In this document: positions 24,457 through 31,775 of the stretch, one piece after another | Layout of the letters: each line of letters starts with the position of its first letter | How positions within the stretch are numbered: the stretch's first letter is position 1 | Source of the DNA: an uncultured Lachnospiraceae bacterium | Lineage (GTDB): Bacteria; Bacillota; Clostridia; Lachnospirales; Lachnospiraceae | Assembly: GCA_910588655.1 (NCBI GenBank) | Contig: CAJUPJ010000038.1 | Location: 1-31,775 of the forward strand | Length of the DNA stretch: 31,775 bases | Reading direction: 5' to 3' | Notes under the pieces: generated by a model | The model's database searches: none | What the model was told of the DNA's origin: nothing | Seen by the model: only the letters and a program-made list of their open reading frames with translations | Translations under genes and position numbers: made by a program

Positions 24457-27324
24457 TTATGGACGGTATTGCCATTCCCTTGTATTATACCAGTAATCTA
24501 TTGAGAAATCGTAAAGCCTGTAAGGGTTCTGCTCTACCACATAACATACAAAGTCTTTTGACTCATAATAAACCTTCATCTCTTTTCCATACATTTTCTG
24601 GAATTCTTTTGCCCAGTAATACATCCTGGACATTACAATCCACCTGTTCCTGCCCTTATATATTCCGAGCCCGCTGGAATATACAAGCGGGTTTGATGCC
24701 CCGTCTGCTGAAACATACTGCCCGCTTCCTTCATATTCTTCAGCATAGTCAACAGGCTTCTTTTCTATAAAGAAATAAACCTTGTCTGTAGGTATTGTAA
24801 GGCTGTCAAGGTATTTATCCCCCTCCATCTGCCTTAAAAATGTAATAATTTCATAATGGTAGCCATATCCCTCAACCATTCTTAGTTCATCATTAGCGGA
24901 ACATATGGTATATGTCCCTTCTTTATTCTCACCCATAATATTAGTAAGGCATGTAATTGCATCATTAGTTTCAAATGCTGTAATCTGTGCATGAGGCCTT
25001 ATATACCTGCCTTGTACAACCAGAACTGTAAAGAATACTGAAACTGCCATAGATGCAGCATACAGGACTTTCCTGTTCTTTACCCATCCAAAAAGGATAT
25101 ATATAACTGCATCTGCTGCCATTCCAATTGCAACCGGCATTATATATGCAATATAAATACTAATCCTGCTTTCATCCATTATTGCTGGAATTCCAAGTTT
25201 CTTAGCACATAAGACAGCCATAAGTATTATTATGCAAACCCCTGCCGAAATTACCATTGATGCATAATCCTTATCTTTGCCAGCAGCCAGTAAAAGCCCT
25301 AGTATAGTACATGATAACAGAGCTGCAAAAACAGAATAAACCTGTAATCCTGATGCCTCTGATAAAACATATTCATTTAACATATCTGTGAAATATGAAA
25401 AGGTATTGTTTATTTTATTAAATACCCTGTTAACCAAAGGGGGCTTGTTTTCTGTTTTATCCTGCTGTATATAATTATTCCCGCTGCCTGTATTATCTGT
25501 ATTGTTTCCAGCCACAAAAGTATTATCTGTGCCATCCTGTGAAGGGGCATTCCCATCTGTACCTGTACTGCTGCCCCCTCCTGCTCCAAAGATTATCTCC
25601 AGCCCCCAGCCAAGAGAACCCTGCAGCTGCCTGCCACCTGCAAATGCAAGTGCCATTGGAAGCACTGCTATAGCTATGCTTAAAATGCCAGCAAGCATTA
25701 CATGCCCAAAATACCCTTTTCTGAACAGACGGTAACAATAACCTGCTGCAATGCCAATACAAAATATTCCTGCAATCATTGTGTCATAAAAGTGTACAGC
25801 AAGTGTCATTGAAAAACACAATGCAAAAAGCAGCAGGTAAAGGTTGCTCTCTATATCCCAGAGTTTATTAAACTTTCTTTTAACACTAATCCAGGCATTT
25901 ATAAATAGTTTCTTTAAATCCTTTTTTATATCTGTATTTCCAGCAGAACTGCTATCTGTAGCACTATCCTGCTGTATGCTGTCCTGTTCCTGGATACTGC
26001 TGCCAGATAACAATGTGCCTGTTTCCAGTTCATCAAGCACTTTTTCCCAGGGACGTTCTTCTTCTGCTTTCTTTATTGAAGATTCTATTTCCTTAAAAAG
26101 CTGTTCTGTGTCCTGTATTTCTGTATTGTTATTATAAGCCTTATAAGTTTCTTTTATATCTTCACATAATTCCAGGCTTTCATTTATTGCCCTGCTGTCA
26201 ATTCCCTCGCTTTCTTCAAGGATAACCCCTGCATCACTGTATATCCTGTCTTCAATTATTAAGCTTCCGGCATGTTCTTTATCTGCAACATCCTGCTTCT
26301 GGTTATTTTTCTCAAATATTTCTATTTCTACTATTATCTTTCCTTTTATATCTTTATATTTATACTTTTTACGTACTTCTTCTATAACATCCCCCACATC
26401 TCCCAGTAAGGATTTTTTAAGAAACAGTTCCCTTTTTCTTGCTTCAAAAAACCTGTATATAAAATATACTGAAGGCAGTATAAAAACCATGCCAAATTCC
26501 TGCGGAAGTGCACTACAGTATCTTGCATATGTGCCCCTGTCAAGAAAAGAAATACATATATAAAATGCAGTTATGGCATATGGTATATATTTTGACTTAC
26601 AGCATGCACGGATAAATGCAAGAAGCACCAGGTGTATAAATATTGTCTGGACTACGCCAAAAAGCCTTAAAAGTATATATGTCTTTACACCAAACACTGT
26701 ATGGATATAATATATTACACAGTGGAAACCAAAAGGATATATCCCTGCTGCAAATATATTATTATTGTCCATTTCATTAATCCAGTAATTGTGTACCGGG
26801 ATATCAGATGCACCATAGCCAAATACAGTTACCATATTAGTGCCATACATCCATAAAACCAGGCAGATTATTATAATAGTACAAATCCATTCAGCCCATG
26901 AATGGATTATGCTTTTAAACATTCTCTTTAGTGATGCTTTAATAATATTGTCCAAATACCAGAGAATTCTTTTAATTAAAAGCCTTAAGCCCATTGTCCC
27001 TTTTAAAAGGCGGACTATAGACTTTAACATATTTTTAAAACTGTTTAGAGGTTTTATCCTGTATACTTTCCTTATTGCAAGCAGGAAAAATATAACAGTG
27101 CCAGATATAAGCATAAACCTGTTAGAGATATGAAGGAGCTGTACAGCAAAAACCAGGTTCATAATATAAAAATTACCAAATGTAATATAGACCATAAACC
27201 TGGTATAAAACGGCTCTTTCTGGAATTTACGGTAAAAAACAAGTGCAGGAAGAAGTACAGCCAGGAATAAATAAATGCCAAAAACCCCGGCAAACTGCAT
27301 TATTGTTAATAACTGCATTGACAC
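24457..27324 (-). CDS. Large GT-C-like membrane protein with acidic cytosolic insert
   Basis: A 955-aa protein with about 14 hydrophobic segments. After the first helices, GASDIPVHNYWINEMDNNNIF followed by IYPFGFHCVIYYIH resembles the first extracytoplasmic loop of GT-C transferases, where an Asp is catalytic. A charged, Glu-rich cytosolic insert (about 290-470) and a low-complexity Gly/Ser/Asn/Thr-rich external linker (about 580-640) are unusual. It ends in a soluble extracytoplasmic domain. The GTG at 27324 is chosen because GGAGGTG lies 8 nt upstream; an ATG two codons on is possible. Its place between pelE and the DUF2194 gene suggests it modifies or anchors the Pel-like polymer. Not a named family to me. 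Confidence 0.6.
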   Translation of the reverse strand: MSMQLLTIMQFAGVFGIYLFLAVLLPALVFYRKFQKEPFYTRFMVYITFGNFYIMNLVFAVQLLHISNRFMLISGTVIFFLLAIRKVYRIKPLNSFKNMLKSIVRLLKGTMGLRLLIKRILWYLDNIIKASLKRMFKSIIHSWAEWICTIIIICLVLWMYGTNMVTVFGYGASDIPVHNYWINEMDNNNIFAAGIYPFGFHCVIYYIHTVFGVKTYILLRLFGVVQTIFIHLVLLAFIRACCKSKYIPYAITAFYICISFLDRGTYARYCSALPQEFGMVFILPSVYFIYRFFEARKRELFLKKSLLGDVGDVIEEVRKKYKYKDIKGKIIVEIEIFEKNNQKQDVADKEHAGSLIIEDRIYSDAGVILEESEGIDSRAINESLELCEDIKETYKAYNNNTEIQDTEQLFKEIESSIKKAEEERPWEKVLDELETGTLLSGSSIQEQDSIQQDSATDSSSAGNTDIKKDLKKLFINAWISVKRKFNKLWDIESNLYLLLFALCFSMTLAVHFYDTMIAGIFCIGIAAGYCYRLFRKGYFGHVMLAGILSIAIAVLPMALAFAGGRQLQGSLGWGLEIIFGAGGGSSTGTDGNAPSQDGTDNTFVAGNNTDNTGSGNNYIQQDKTENKPPLVNRVFNKINNTFSYFTDMLNEYVLSEASGLQVYSVFAALLSCTILGLLLAAGKDKDYASMVISAGVCIIILMAVLCAKKLGIPAIMDESRISIYIAYIMPVAIGMAADAVIYILFGWVKNRKVLYAASMAVSVFFTVLVVQGRYIRPHAQITAFETNDAITCLTNIMGENKEGTYTICSANDELRMVEGYGYHYEIITFLRQMEGDKYLDSLTIPTDKVYFFIEKKPVDYAEEYEGSGQYVSADGASNPLVYSSGLGIYKGRNRWIVMSRMYYWAKEFQKMYGKEMKVYYESKDFVCYVVEQNPYRLYDFSIDYWYNTREWQYRP

Positions 27325-27380
27325 TTTCCCTGCACCTCCTTTTTGTAATTAATATCCTTAAATAAATTATCTGCTGGTTT

Positions 27381-28316
27381 TCAGCTAAATATCCTTATAA
27401 GCTCTAATGTTTCTTTATCTATTACTATATCTGACTGCCTTAGCCTTTTTAACACATCGAAAAATTTATTTTTATCTTCTATTGTAAAATATAGTTTAAG
27501 CTGGCATGTATATGTTGACAGTTCTTCTGGGTAAAGCTCCCTGCTTCTGTCACACCACAGTTCCATATCTTTATATTCTTTTATGCCAAGCAGCCTTAAA
27601 CATATCCATTCTATATACTCAGGGGTAAGTCTTTCCTTATCTTTCATATACAGGAAGCCTGCCGCCTCTTCCATCATCTTTACGTAAGTATGCTGTTCCA
27701 TATCATGGAATACATCCTGTGCCAGTACGCTGTTCATATATTCAACCAGTATGCTGGCATATTCTACAGACTGTTCACCATCCTGTTTTATTGCATTATA
27801 AAGTTCCTGTGATTTCTGCCTGAAATCATTTAATTCATCCCTTAAAACTGAAGCAGCATAATGGGATGTTTCAGTATCTTCACTGTTTAATGCAAGGGCA
27901 ATGGAGGCAAGGGAGTTTTTAACATCACCACGCACTACATTTAAAACAAGTGTCCTTAAACTGTCCTTATCACTAACTGCAAGCGCTTCCTCTATAGGGG
28001 CAAGGTTTCCTTCCCTTTCAGCATCTGCCCTTTTATGTACTTTAACCCTGTCTTTGGAAAAAATTACGTCTGCAAGGTCAGCCCCCTGCCTGAATACAGT
28101 CCTGTATATTGCATAGCCTGTAAAAAAAAACATAGAACCGGTAACAGGGCATAAGAGCATAATAATAAACTTAATTATATATCCAGTCCTGTTATCCATG
28201 CCTTCTTCAATACATTTCCTTTTATCCACATGTACTATATTCCATATAAGGTAAACCAGTGATACAATGGTGTTAATAAAAATAACCAGTATAAAACATA
28301 GTTCCATATATGTCAT
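27381..28316 (-). CDS. pelE: PelE-like membrane/helical-repeat protein
   Basis: A 311-aa protein with two N-terminal helices (about 5-24 and 46-70) followed by a soluble alpha-helical region of TPR-like repeats (DSLRTLVLNVVRGDVKNSLA, TETSHYAASVLRDELNDFRQ). This matches PelE, which binds PelD in the synthase complex. Its ATG overlaps the pelD stop by 4 nt (ATGA) and is 9 nt from a GGAGGA inside pelD, so PelD and PelE are made in step. The call rests on topology and synteny more than motifs. Confidence 0.7.
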   Translation of the reverse strand: MTYMELCFILVIFINTIVSLVYLIWNIVHVDKRKCIEEGMDNRTGYIIKFIIMLLCPVTGSMFFFTGYAIYRTVFRQGADLADVIFSKDRVKVHKRADAEREGNLAPIEEALAVSDKDSLRTLVLNVVRGDVKNSLASIALALNSEDTETSHYAASVLRDELNDFRQKSQELYNAIKQDGEQSVEYASILVEYMNSVLAQDVFHDMEQHTYVKMMEEAAGFLYMKDKERLTPEYIEWICLRLLGIKEYKDMELWCDRSRELYPEELSTYTCQLKLYFTIEDKNKFFDVLKRLRQSDIVIDKETLELIRIFS

Positions 28317-30499
28317 ATTGCAATATCCTCCTCAATCTGGCATGGAAAACCTTTTTCAATAAAACGCCTGCGCACAAATTCCGCATCATTTATACTTGTA
28401 TTGGAAAGAAGTGCATAAACCTTTCCGTCTTTAAGTTCGCCAAGATAATCAGTCTGGCGTACAAGCGGGCTTAATTCCCTGCTTATTTCCAGTTTCCTCA
28501 TTATGCCTGTCTCTATTGAAACTAATGTACATTCAGTAAGGTTCTTAGTCTTGGCATTAAGGTATGCCTTTACAAGTGAAGTAAATGCTTCTTCTTCAAG
28601 TATGTTAGTACCCTGTATATAACGCTGTTCTTCCAGGGCGGACATATACCTTGTTGCCCTGATTACTGCATTTTGTATAAGGTAGCCTATAATAGTAAGC
28701 AGGTTTGCCTGGCCAAGTGTCATTCTTTCCCAGGGTATGCCCCATACCATAAGTATAAGCTGCATTTCATCCTCTGAGTAAATGGCATTTGCCATAAGAG
28801 GGTACTGTTCATCCATATCCCTGTTTATATAAACCTTTTTATCAACCATGCTTTCATACATCACACCCATATTCTGGTAATTTATGGAGTTGCCAAGGCT
28901 GCGTGCCTTAGTGGATGTTGCCGAAAAAAGCCTGGCATAAGACCTGTTTGCCACCATATAAATTGCTACATCCTTGCTTCCCATAAGCTTTGAAAGCACT
29001 TCTGCCGCATAGAATATAACTTCCTCTGGTTCATACTTGTCAAGCCTTGAAGTAATTTCATATATCTTGCCAAAGCTGTCATTCTGGTTTACAAGCTGGT
29101 CTGAAAGTATTTCCTTAACCCTTACATTGCTGACATTTATATCTGATATATCATCAAGCTGCCCTGATAAATACTTTATCTCATGCTCATCTTCCTCTTT
29201 GACCATGCGCAGTTCATCCCTCATATAACCGACAACAAGCCCTAATATCATAAGCTGTGCTATCCAGATATATGTGTTATAGTCAAGCAGCACATCAAAA
29301 CCTGTACGGTTGTACATCTGCCTGAAACAATAGCCTGCAACTGCAAGGAGCGATGAAAATATAGCCTGCTGCTGCCCATGCACAATAGCAAAAAGCAGTA
29401 CGTATAATAAGTAAAAATCTATATGTGAAAAGAACTGGCTGCCTGTCGCCCTGTTATTTAACATAAAGAACGGGATAAATAAAACAAGGTTTTCTACAAA
29501 TGGGAATGCTGCAATAAAAAGCCCCCTTGTTTTCATCTTCAGGCGCTCCATAAAACTTCTTGGCGCTTCATCAAGCCTGCTGAACTTTGTAACATTTTTC
29601 TTTAAATATTTTGCAAGCTCTGGAAGGGCTTTTGCAGGTTTATGCCTGATTTGTATTCCGAATTCATCTGCAAAAAGCTGGCTCGAAAGGACAATGCCAA
29701 AATCCTTGCCAGAATTTTCTTCTGCAATTTTAACTTTGCTGCTGCCACCAAGCGCATTTTGTATAATTTTTGCCATATCAGCCTCTGGTACGGGTTCAGT
29801 GCCTGATATCTGGTATAAATTATAATCATGCCTTTTGGTGCTTGCCATTTTATAGATAAATTCCACAGCATCTGAAGCATATATTATTGAATGGCGGTGC
29901 TGCACATTTATTGTTATTTCGCCAGTATCAATAGCTTCCATACACATTTTTGCACACAGCCTGTCCATTTCGGCAGGCTCACCTGGTATACTGTACATAT
30001 GCCCAAGCCTTAGTACTGTAATATCTGCATTTAACATCTTCTGGTAATTAATGCACATTTCTTCACCAATAGCCAGTGCCTGGCCTTTCTGGTTATATGC
30101 TGTATAAGGTTCTCCCTCTTCTATTTCATAAGCATATGACTTCTGGTAAACCTCTTCTGAAGAAAGGTATATAAAACGCCCCTTATTAGCAGCAGCAAAA
30201 CCAATCAGTATATTCATAAGCCCTGATGAATATTTTACTGCTGTATTCTGTGCATCATCCCATGCAAAGTTCATATCATAAGCACCTGTAAAAATAGAAA
30301 CATCAGGTTTGACACTTTCAAACACTTCCCTTATACAGACGTTATTATATTCAAAATGATATGTTTCAAATACTTTCTGGAAACTGTAGTTTTCCTTTTT
30401 CTCCTCGGTAAGCACATAAACTTTATGTCCTTCCTTGGCAAGCTTATCAACTAACAAACGCATAAAACTGCTTATGCCGCCAATTAATAGAATATCCAT
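28313..30499 (-). CDS. pelD: PelD-like c-di-GMP receptor with N-terminal SDR-like domain
   Basis: A 728-aa protein in four parts. An NAD-epimerase/SDR-like domain (1-290) has SSEEVYQ (113-119), but TAYNQKG (133-139) lacks the Lys of YxxxK, so it is probably not catalytic. Four helices follow (about 320-430), then a coiled stretch and a GAF domain (about 480-620). The C-terminal degenerate GGDEF keeps the I-site RQTD (681-684), while the GGDEF position reads KDGKV. This is the design of PelD, which switches on Pel synthesis when c-di-GMP binds the RxxD site. EFVRRRF (707-713) may supply the further arginine. The SDR fusion is a feature of Gram-positive PelD. Start ATG 30499 has AAAAGGGG upstream. 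Confidence 0.85.
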   Translation of the reverse strand: MDILLIGGISSFMRLLVDKLAKEGHKVYVLTEEKKENYSFQKVFETYHFEYNNVCIREVFESVKPDVSIFTGAYDMNFAWDDAQNTAVKYSSGLMNILIGFAAANKGRFIYLSSEEVYQKSYAYEIEEGEPYTAYNQKGQALAIGEEMCINYQKMLNADITVLRLGHMYSIPGEPAEMDRLCAKMCMEAIDTGEITINVQHRHSIIYASDAVEFIYKMASTKRHDYNLYQISGTEPVPEADMAKIIQNALGGSSKVKIAEENSGKDFGIVLSSQLFADEFGIQIRHKPAKALPELAKYLKKNVTKFSRLDEAPRSFMERLKMKTRGLFIAAFPFVENLVLFIPFFMLNNRATGSQFFSHIDFYLLYVLLFAIVHGQQQAIFSSLLAVAGYCFRQMYNRTGFDVLLDYNTYIWIAQLMILGLVVGYMRDELRMVKEEDEHEIKYLSGQLDDISDINVSNVRVKEILSDQLVNQNDSFGKIYEITSRLDKYEPEEVIFYAAEVLSKLMGSKDVAIYMVANRSYARLFSATSTKARSLGNSINYQNMGVMYESMVDKKVYINRDMDEQYPLMANAIYSEDEMQLILMVWGIPWERMTLGQANLLTIIGYLIQNAVIRATRYMSALEEQRYIQGTNILEEEAFTSLVKAYLNAKTKNLTECTLVSIETGIMRKLEISRELSPLVRQTDYLGELKDGKVYALLSNTSINDAEFVRRRFIEKGFPCQIEEDIAI

Positions 30500-30569
30500 A
30501 TATGCTTAATGCCCCTTTTTAGTTATGCTGCCCTTCAATAAACCCTTTACATGAAAAATAAATGATTTT

Positions 30570-30848
30570 TCAATCTATCCCTTGTTCCTTAAGCTGGCTT
30601 ATAAACTGTATAATATCCTGCCATGCTTCTTCCTCTGGTATACCATACTCCATAGCAAGTTTTTCTGCAATGCATGTAACAGAAAGCCCTTCTGCAAGGA
30701 ACTGCCATATAAATGCACCGCCTTCATTAATAACTACAGGCAGCTTATATGGAAAACCAGGCTGTTCCATATCAAGAAGCCAGTACCTGCCTGCTGCTTT
30801 ACGCAGCTTATACCTGTCACCGGCAGGGGTTTCCAGACTATATGCCAT
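30570..30848 (-). CDS. PqqD-family (RRE-like) small protein
   Basis: A 92-aa protein with the PqqD/RiPP-recognition-element pattern: an N-terminal beta part ending LPVVINEGGAFIWQFL (about 37-52), then helices SVTCIAEKLAMEYGIPEEEA and DIIQFISQLKEQ. PqqD folds bind peptides in RiPP pathways, and PqqD-like proteins also occur beside some exopolysaccharide loci. No radical SAM enzyme or precursor peptide is visible nearby. It is the first gene after a good promoter, 70 nt before pelD on the same strand, so it probably belongs to the Pel operon. Binding site GGGGC is 9 nt before ATG 30848. Confidence 0.75.
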   Translation of the reverse strand: MAYSLETPAGDRYKLRKAAGRYWLLDMEQPGFPYKLPVVINEGGAFIWQFLAEGLSVTCIAEKLAMEYGIPEEEAWQDIIQFISQLKEQGID

Positions 30849-30895
30849 AAAAAATGCCCCATTTCCCTATGATAAAAAATAATTATATAAATATG

Positions 30896-30924
30896 ATTTT
30901 ATCATCCAAAGGCAAATTGGTCAA
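30896..30924 (-). promoter_or_regulatory. Promoter of the pqqD-pel operon
   Basis: Read on the minus strand, TTGACC (30924-30919) and TAAAAT (30901-30896) are separated by exactly 17 nt, placing the transcript start about 40 nt before the PqqD gene. It lies about 60 nt from the large foldback at 30981. No other strong promoter is apparent in the operon. Confidence 0.7.
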
Positions 30925-30980
30925 TCTATATTGAAATAAAATAATTTCAGTTATCTGGTGTTTTGTGTGGGTTGACGGAC

Positions 30981-31194
30981 GGACGCAGTTTTTTATGTGT
31001 TCCACTAAATTATTCCATGCCAGGGCACGCTTCCGCTACTTCAGCCCACGCAGCAGCACATAAAGCCAGAATTTAATGCTCCAGAATAAACTGGCGTTTA
31101 TTCCGTAACATTAAATATCTGGCTTAAATGCTGGCGGGGCTGAAGTGTCCCTGTCATGGAATAATATTAGATGGAACACAAAAAACTGCTGTCC
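30981..31194. repeat. Large foldback element 1 (about 210 nt)
   Basis: The left arm (30985-31091) and right arm (31096-31189) are reverse complements over most of their length, with a TGGC loop at 31092-31095. Long exact blocks include GCAGTTTTTT, GTGTTCCA, TATTCCATG, ACTTCAGCCC, TTTAATG and GAATAAAC. The left arm is longer, carrying an extra CGCTTCCGCT segment and CACGCAG. GGAC/GTCC extends the base to 30981-31194. No reading frame of note lies inside it. A long arm motif (31026-31067) and a short arm motif (31121-31146) recur in element 2. Confidence 0.85.
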
Positions 31195-31235
31195 CCTGAC
31201 AAACTTACAAAAAACCATTTTGCTGGTATAACTGG

Positions 31236-31347
31236 AAATTATGGTGTGGAGCAGGTGACTTAGACGAACGGAAGGTTTATGATATCCTTTAATATTACAC
31301 TATTTAATAATTGACTAGCAGAATAATTCTCCACCACCCATAATTTT
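31236..31347. repeat. Middle inverted repeat between the two foldbacks
   Basis: AAATTATGGTGTGGAG (31236-31251) pairs with CTCCACCACCCATAATTT (31330-31347) with a two-base bulge. The 78-nt loop is AT-rich and contains the 20-nt dispersed repeat. No gene or clear promoter is seen. Confidence 0.55.
31254..31273 (+). repeat. 20-nt dispersed repeat, copy B
   Basis: GGTGACTTAGACGAACGGAA differs from 8560-8579 at one position. A match this long is not expected by chance in 32 kb, so a shared element or conserved signal is implied. Confidence 0.65.
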
Positions 31348-31384
31348 ATAGTTGTCTGGGTATAATGTGTTGCAGATGTGTGAT

Positions 31385-31552
31385 GACAGGTTTCACGTGC
31401 CAGATGCCAGTAATATTATATAAAAAGGGTACTTTAAGCCCGCCGGCATTTAAATCTGGTTTTTTCAGATTTTATGTGCCGCTGCGTGGCTTACCGTAGC
31501 GCAAGCGTACCTCTTTTATATAATATTCTGGCTCTGGCACACAGAAACCGTC
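31385..31552. repeat. Large foldback element 2 (about 170 nt)
   Basis: The left arm (31385-31458) and right arm (31466-31552) pair around a GTTTTTT loop. Exact blocks include GTGCCAGA, AATATTATATAAAA and GGTAC; GGCATTTAAATCTG pairs with CAGATTTTATGTGCC. Here the right arm is the long one: read on the minus strand it holds CGCTTGCGCTAC and AAGCCACGCAGCGGCACATAAA, almost the motif of element 1's left arm. The element is therefore inverted relative to element 1. Outer stem sequence is unrelated to element 1. Confidence 0.82.
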
Positions 31553-31572
31553 CGTTATCTGGCACAGGAAAA

Positions 31573-31597
31573 GACAGCAGGTAAAATACCTGCCGTC
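31573..31597. terminator. Hairpin, possible terminator
   Basis: GACAGCAGGTA (31573-31583) pairs with TACCTGCCGTC (31587-31597) with one mismatch and a 3-nt loop. Read on the minus strand it is followed by TTTT, so it could end transcription entering from the right. On the plus strand the following sequence is TTGG, a poor tract. Confidence 0.45.
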
Positions 31598-31620
31598 TTG
31601 GTTAATTATATGACTTTAGT

Positions 31621-31665
31621 CTGTTGACTGCGAAGCGAGTTTCTCAACAGAGAAATGAGCCGCAG
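31621..31665. repeat. Paired alternative hairpins
   Basis: Two mutually exclusive stems are visible: CTGTTGA (31621-31627) with TCAACAG (31644-31650), or CTGCG (31628-31632) plus TTTCTC (31640-31645) with GAGAAA and CGCAG (31650-31665). A GACTTTAGTC palindrome lies just upstream (31611-31620). The meaning is unknown; it may belong to the putative IS end that follows. Confidence 0.4.
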
Positions 31666-31675
31666 GAAACAATAA

Positions 31676-31696
31676 ACCACCTGCTATGCGGGTGGT
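31676..31696 (+). mobile_element. Candidate left-end hairpin of an IS200-like element
   Basis: ACCACCTGC (31676-31684) pairs with GCGGGTGGT (31688-31696) around TAT, with one wobble. A short foldable tract and then AAAGGGAACTCCTATAAACCC near the window edge follow. This resembles the left end and leader of IS200-type tnpA-only elements, whose hairpin is bound by the Y1 transposase. No tnpA coding sequence lies within the window, so the call is tentative. Confidence 0.35.
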
Positions 31697-31775
31697 GCAA
31701 CAAATGCTTATAGCAAAAAATCACCTTGTATAATGTATTTAGGTTATTCAAAGGGAACTCCTATAAACCCTTAAG

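Noticed and set aside
30981..31194. Foldback 1 as a CRISPR array or retron RNA
   Set aside because: There are no regularly spaced direct repeats, and no reverse transcriptase or cas gene in the window.
31361..31366. TATAAT box before foldback 2 as a promoter
   Set aside because: No recognisable -35 box lies 16-18 nt upstream (sequence CCATAA) and no proper TGn extension is present.

Overview
The window looks like low-GC chromosomal DNA from a Bacillota/Clostridia bacterium, most likely a Lachnospiraceae-type gut anaerobe. This rests on AT-rich codon use, strong GGAGG-type ribosome binding sites, near-consensus sigma-A promoters, an IS605-type element, a YtrA-type GntR/ABC operon and a Gram-positive style Pel polysaccharide locus. 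The assignment is inference; no rRNA or other taxonomic marker gene is present.

Layout. 1-3000 is a scarred accessory stretch. It holds an IS605-family element with only the tail of tnpA and an internally deleted tnpB, an orphan leader peptide overlapping an attenuator-like terminator, an intact alkaline-phosphatase-superfamily gene, and a broken GNAT acetyltransferase gene. 3125-5181 (+) pairs a GT2 glycosyltransferase with a DUF4874/DUF4832 protein. A membrane-anchored paralogue of the latter (5164-6531, -) converges on it with an 18-bp tail-to-tail overlap, and lies downstream of a GntR-ABC ATPase-ABC permease operon whose promoter is covered by nested palindromes.

8650-16728 (-) is a complete four-gene type II Wadjet (JetABCD/MksBEFG-like) anti-plasmid SMC system with its own promoter. 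16740-17992 is a gene-poor graveyard with fragments of GNAT and VOC genes and several inverted repeats.

17993-30848 (-) is one long polysaccharide operon, read right to left: PqqD-like protein, PelD (SDR-like domain, four membrane helices, GAF, degenerate GGDEF with an RxxD c-di-GMP site), PelE-like protein, a large GT-C-like membrane protein, a DUF2194 protein in the PelA position, PelF, PelG, a DUF2304 protein and a GT4 glycosyltransferase. The reading is a c-di-GMP-controlled Pel-like exopolysaccharide machine: PelF polymerises, PelD/PelE/PelG form the membrane complex, and the DUF2194 protein modifies the polymer outside the membrane.

30880-31775 has no convincing gene and is packed with inverted repeats. 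Two foldback elements of about 170-210 nt share an internal motif but have different outer stems that are each self-complementary, and they lie in opposite orientations. Between them is a third stem carrying a 20-nt repeat that recurs next to jetD. The last 100 nt resemble the left end of an IS200-like element running out of the window. This foldback family is the least explained signal in the window; the PelD/PqqD-headed Pel locus is the most interesting coding system.
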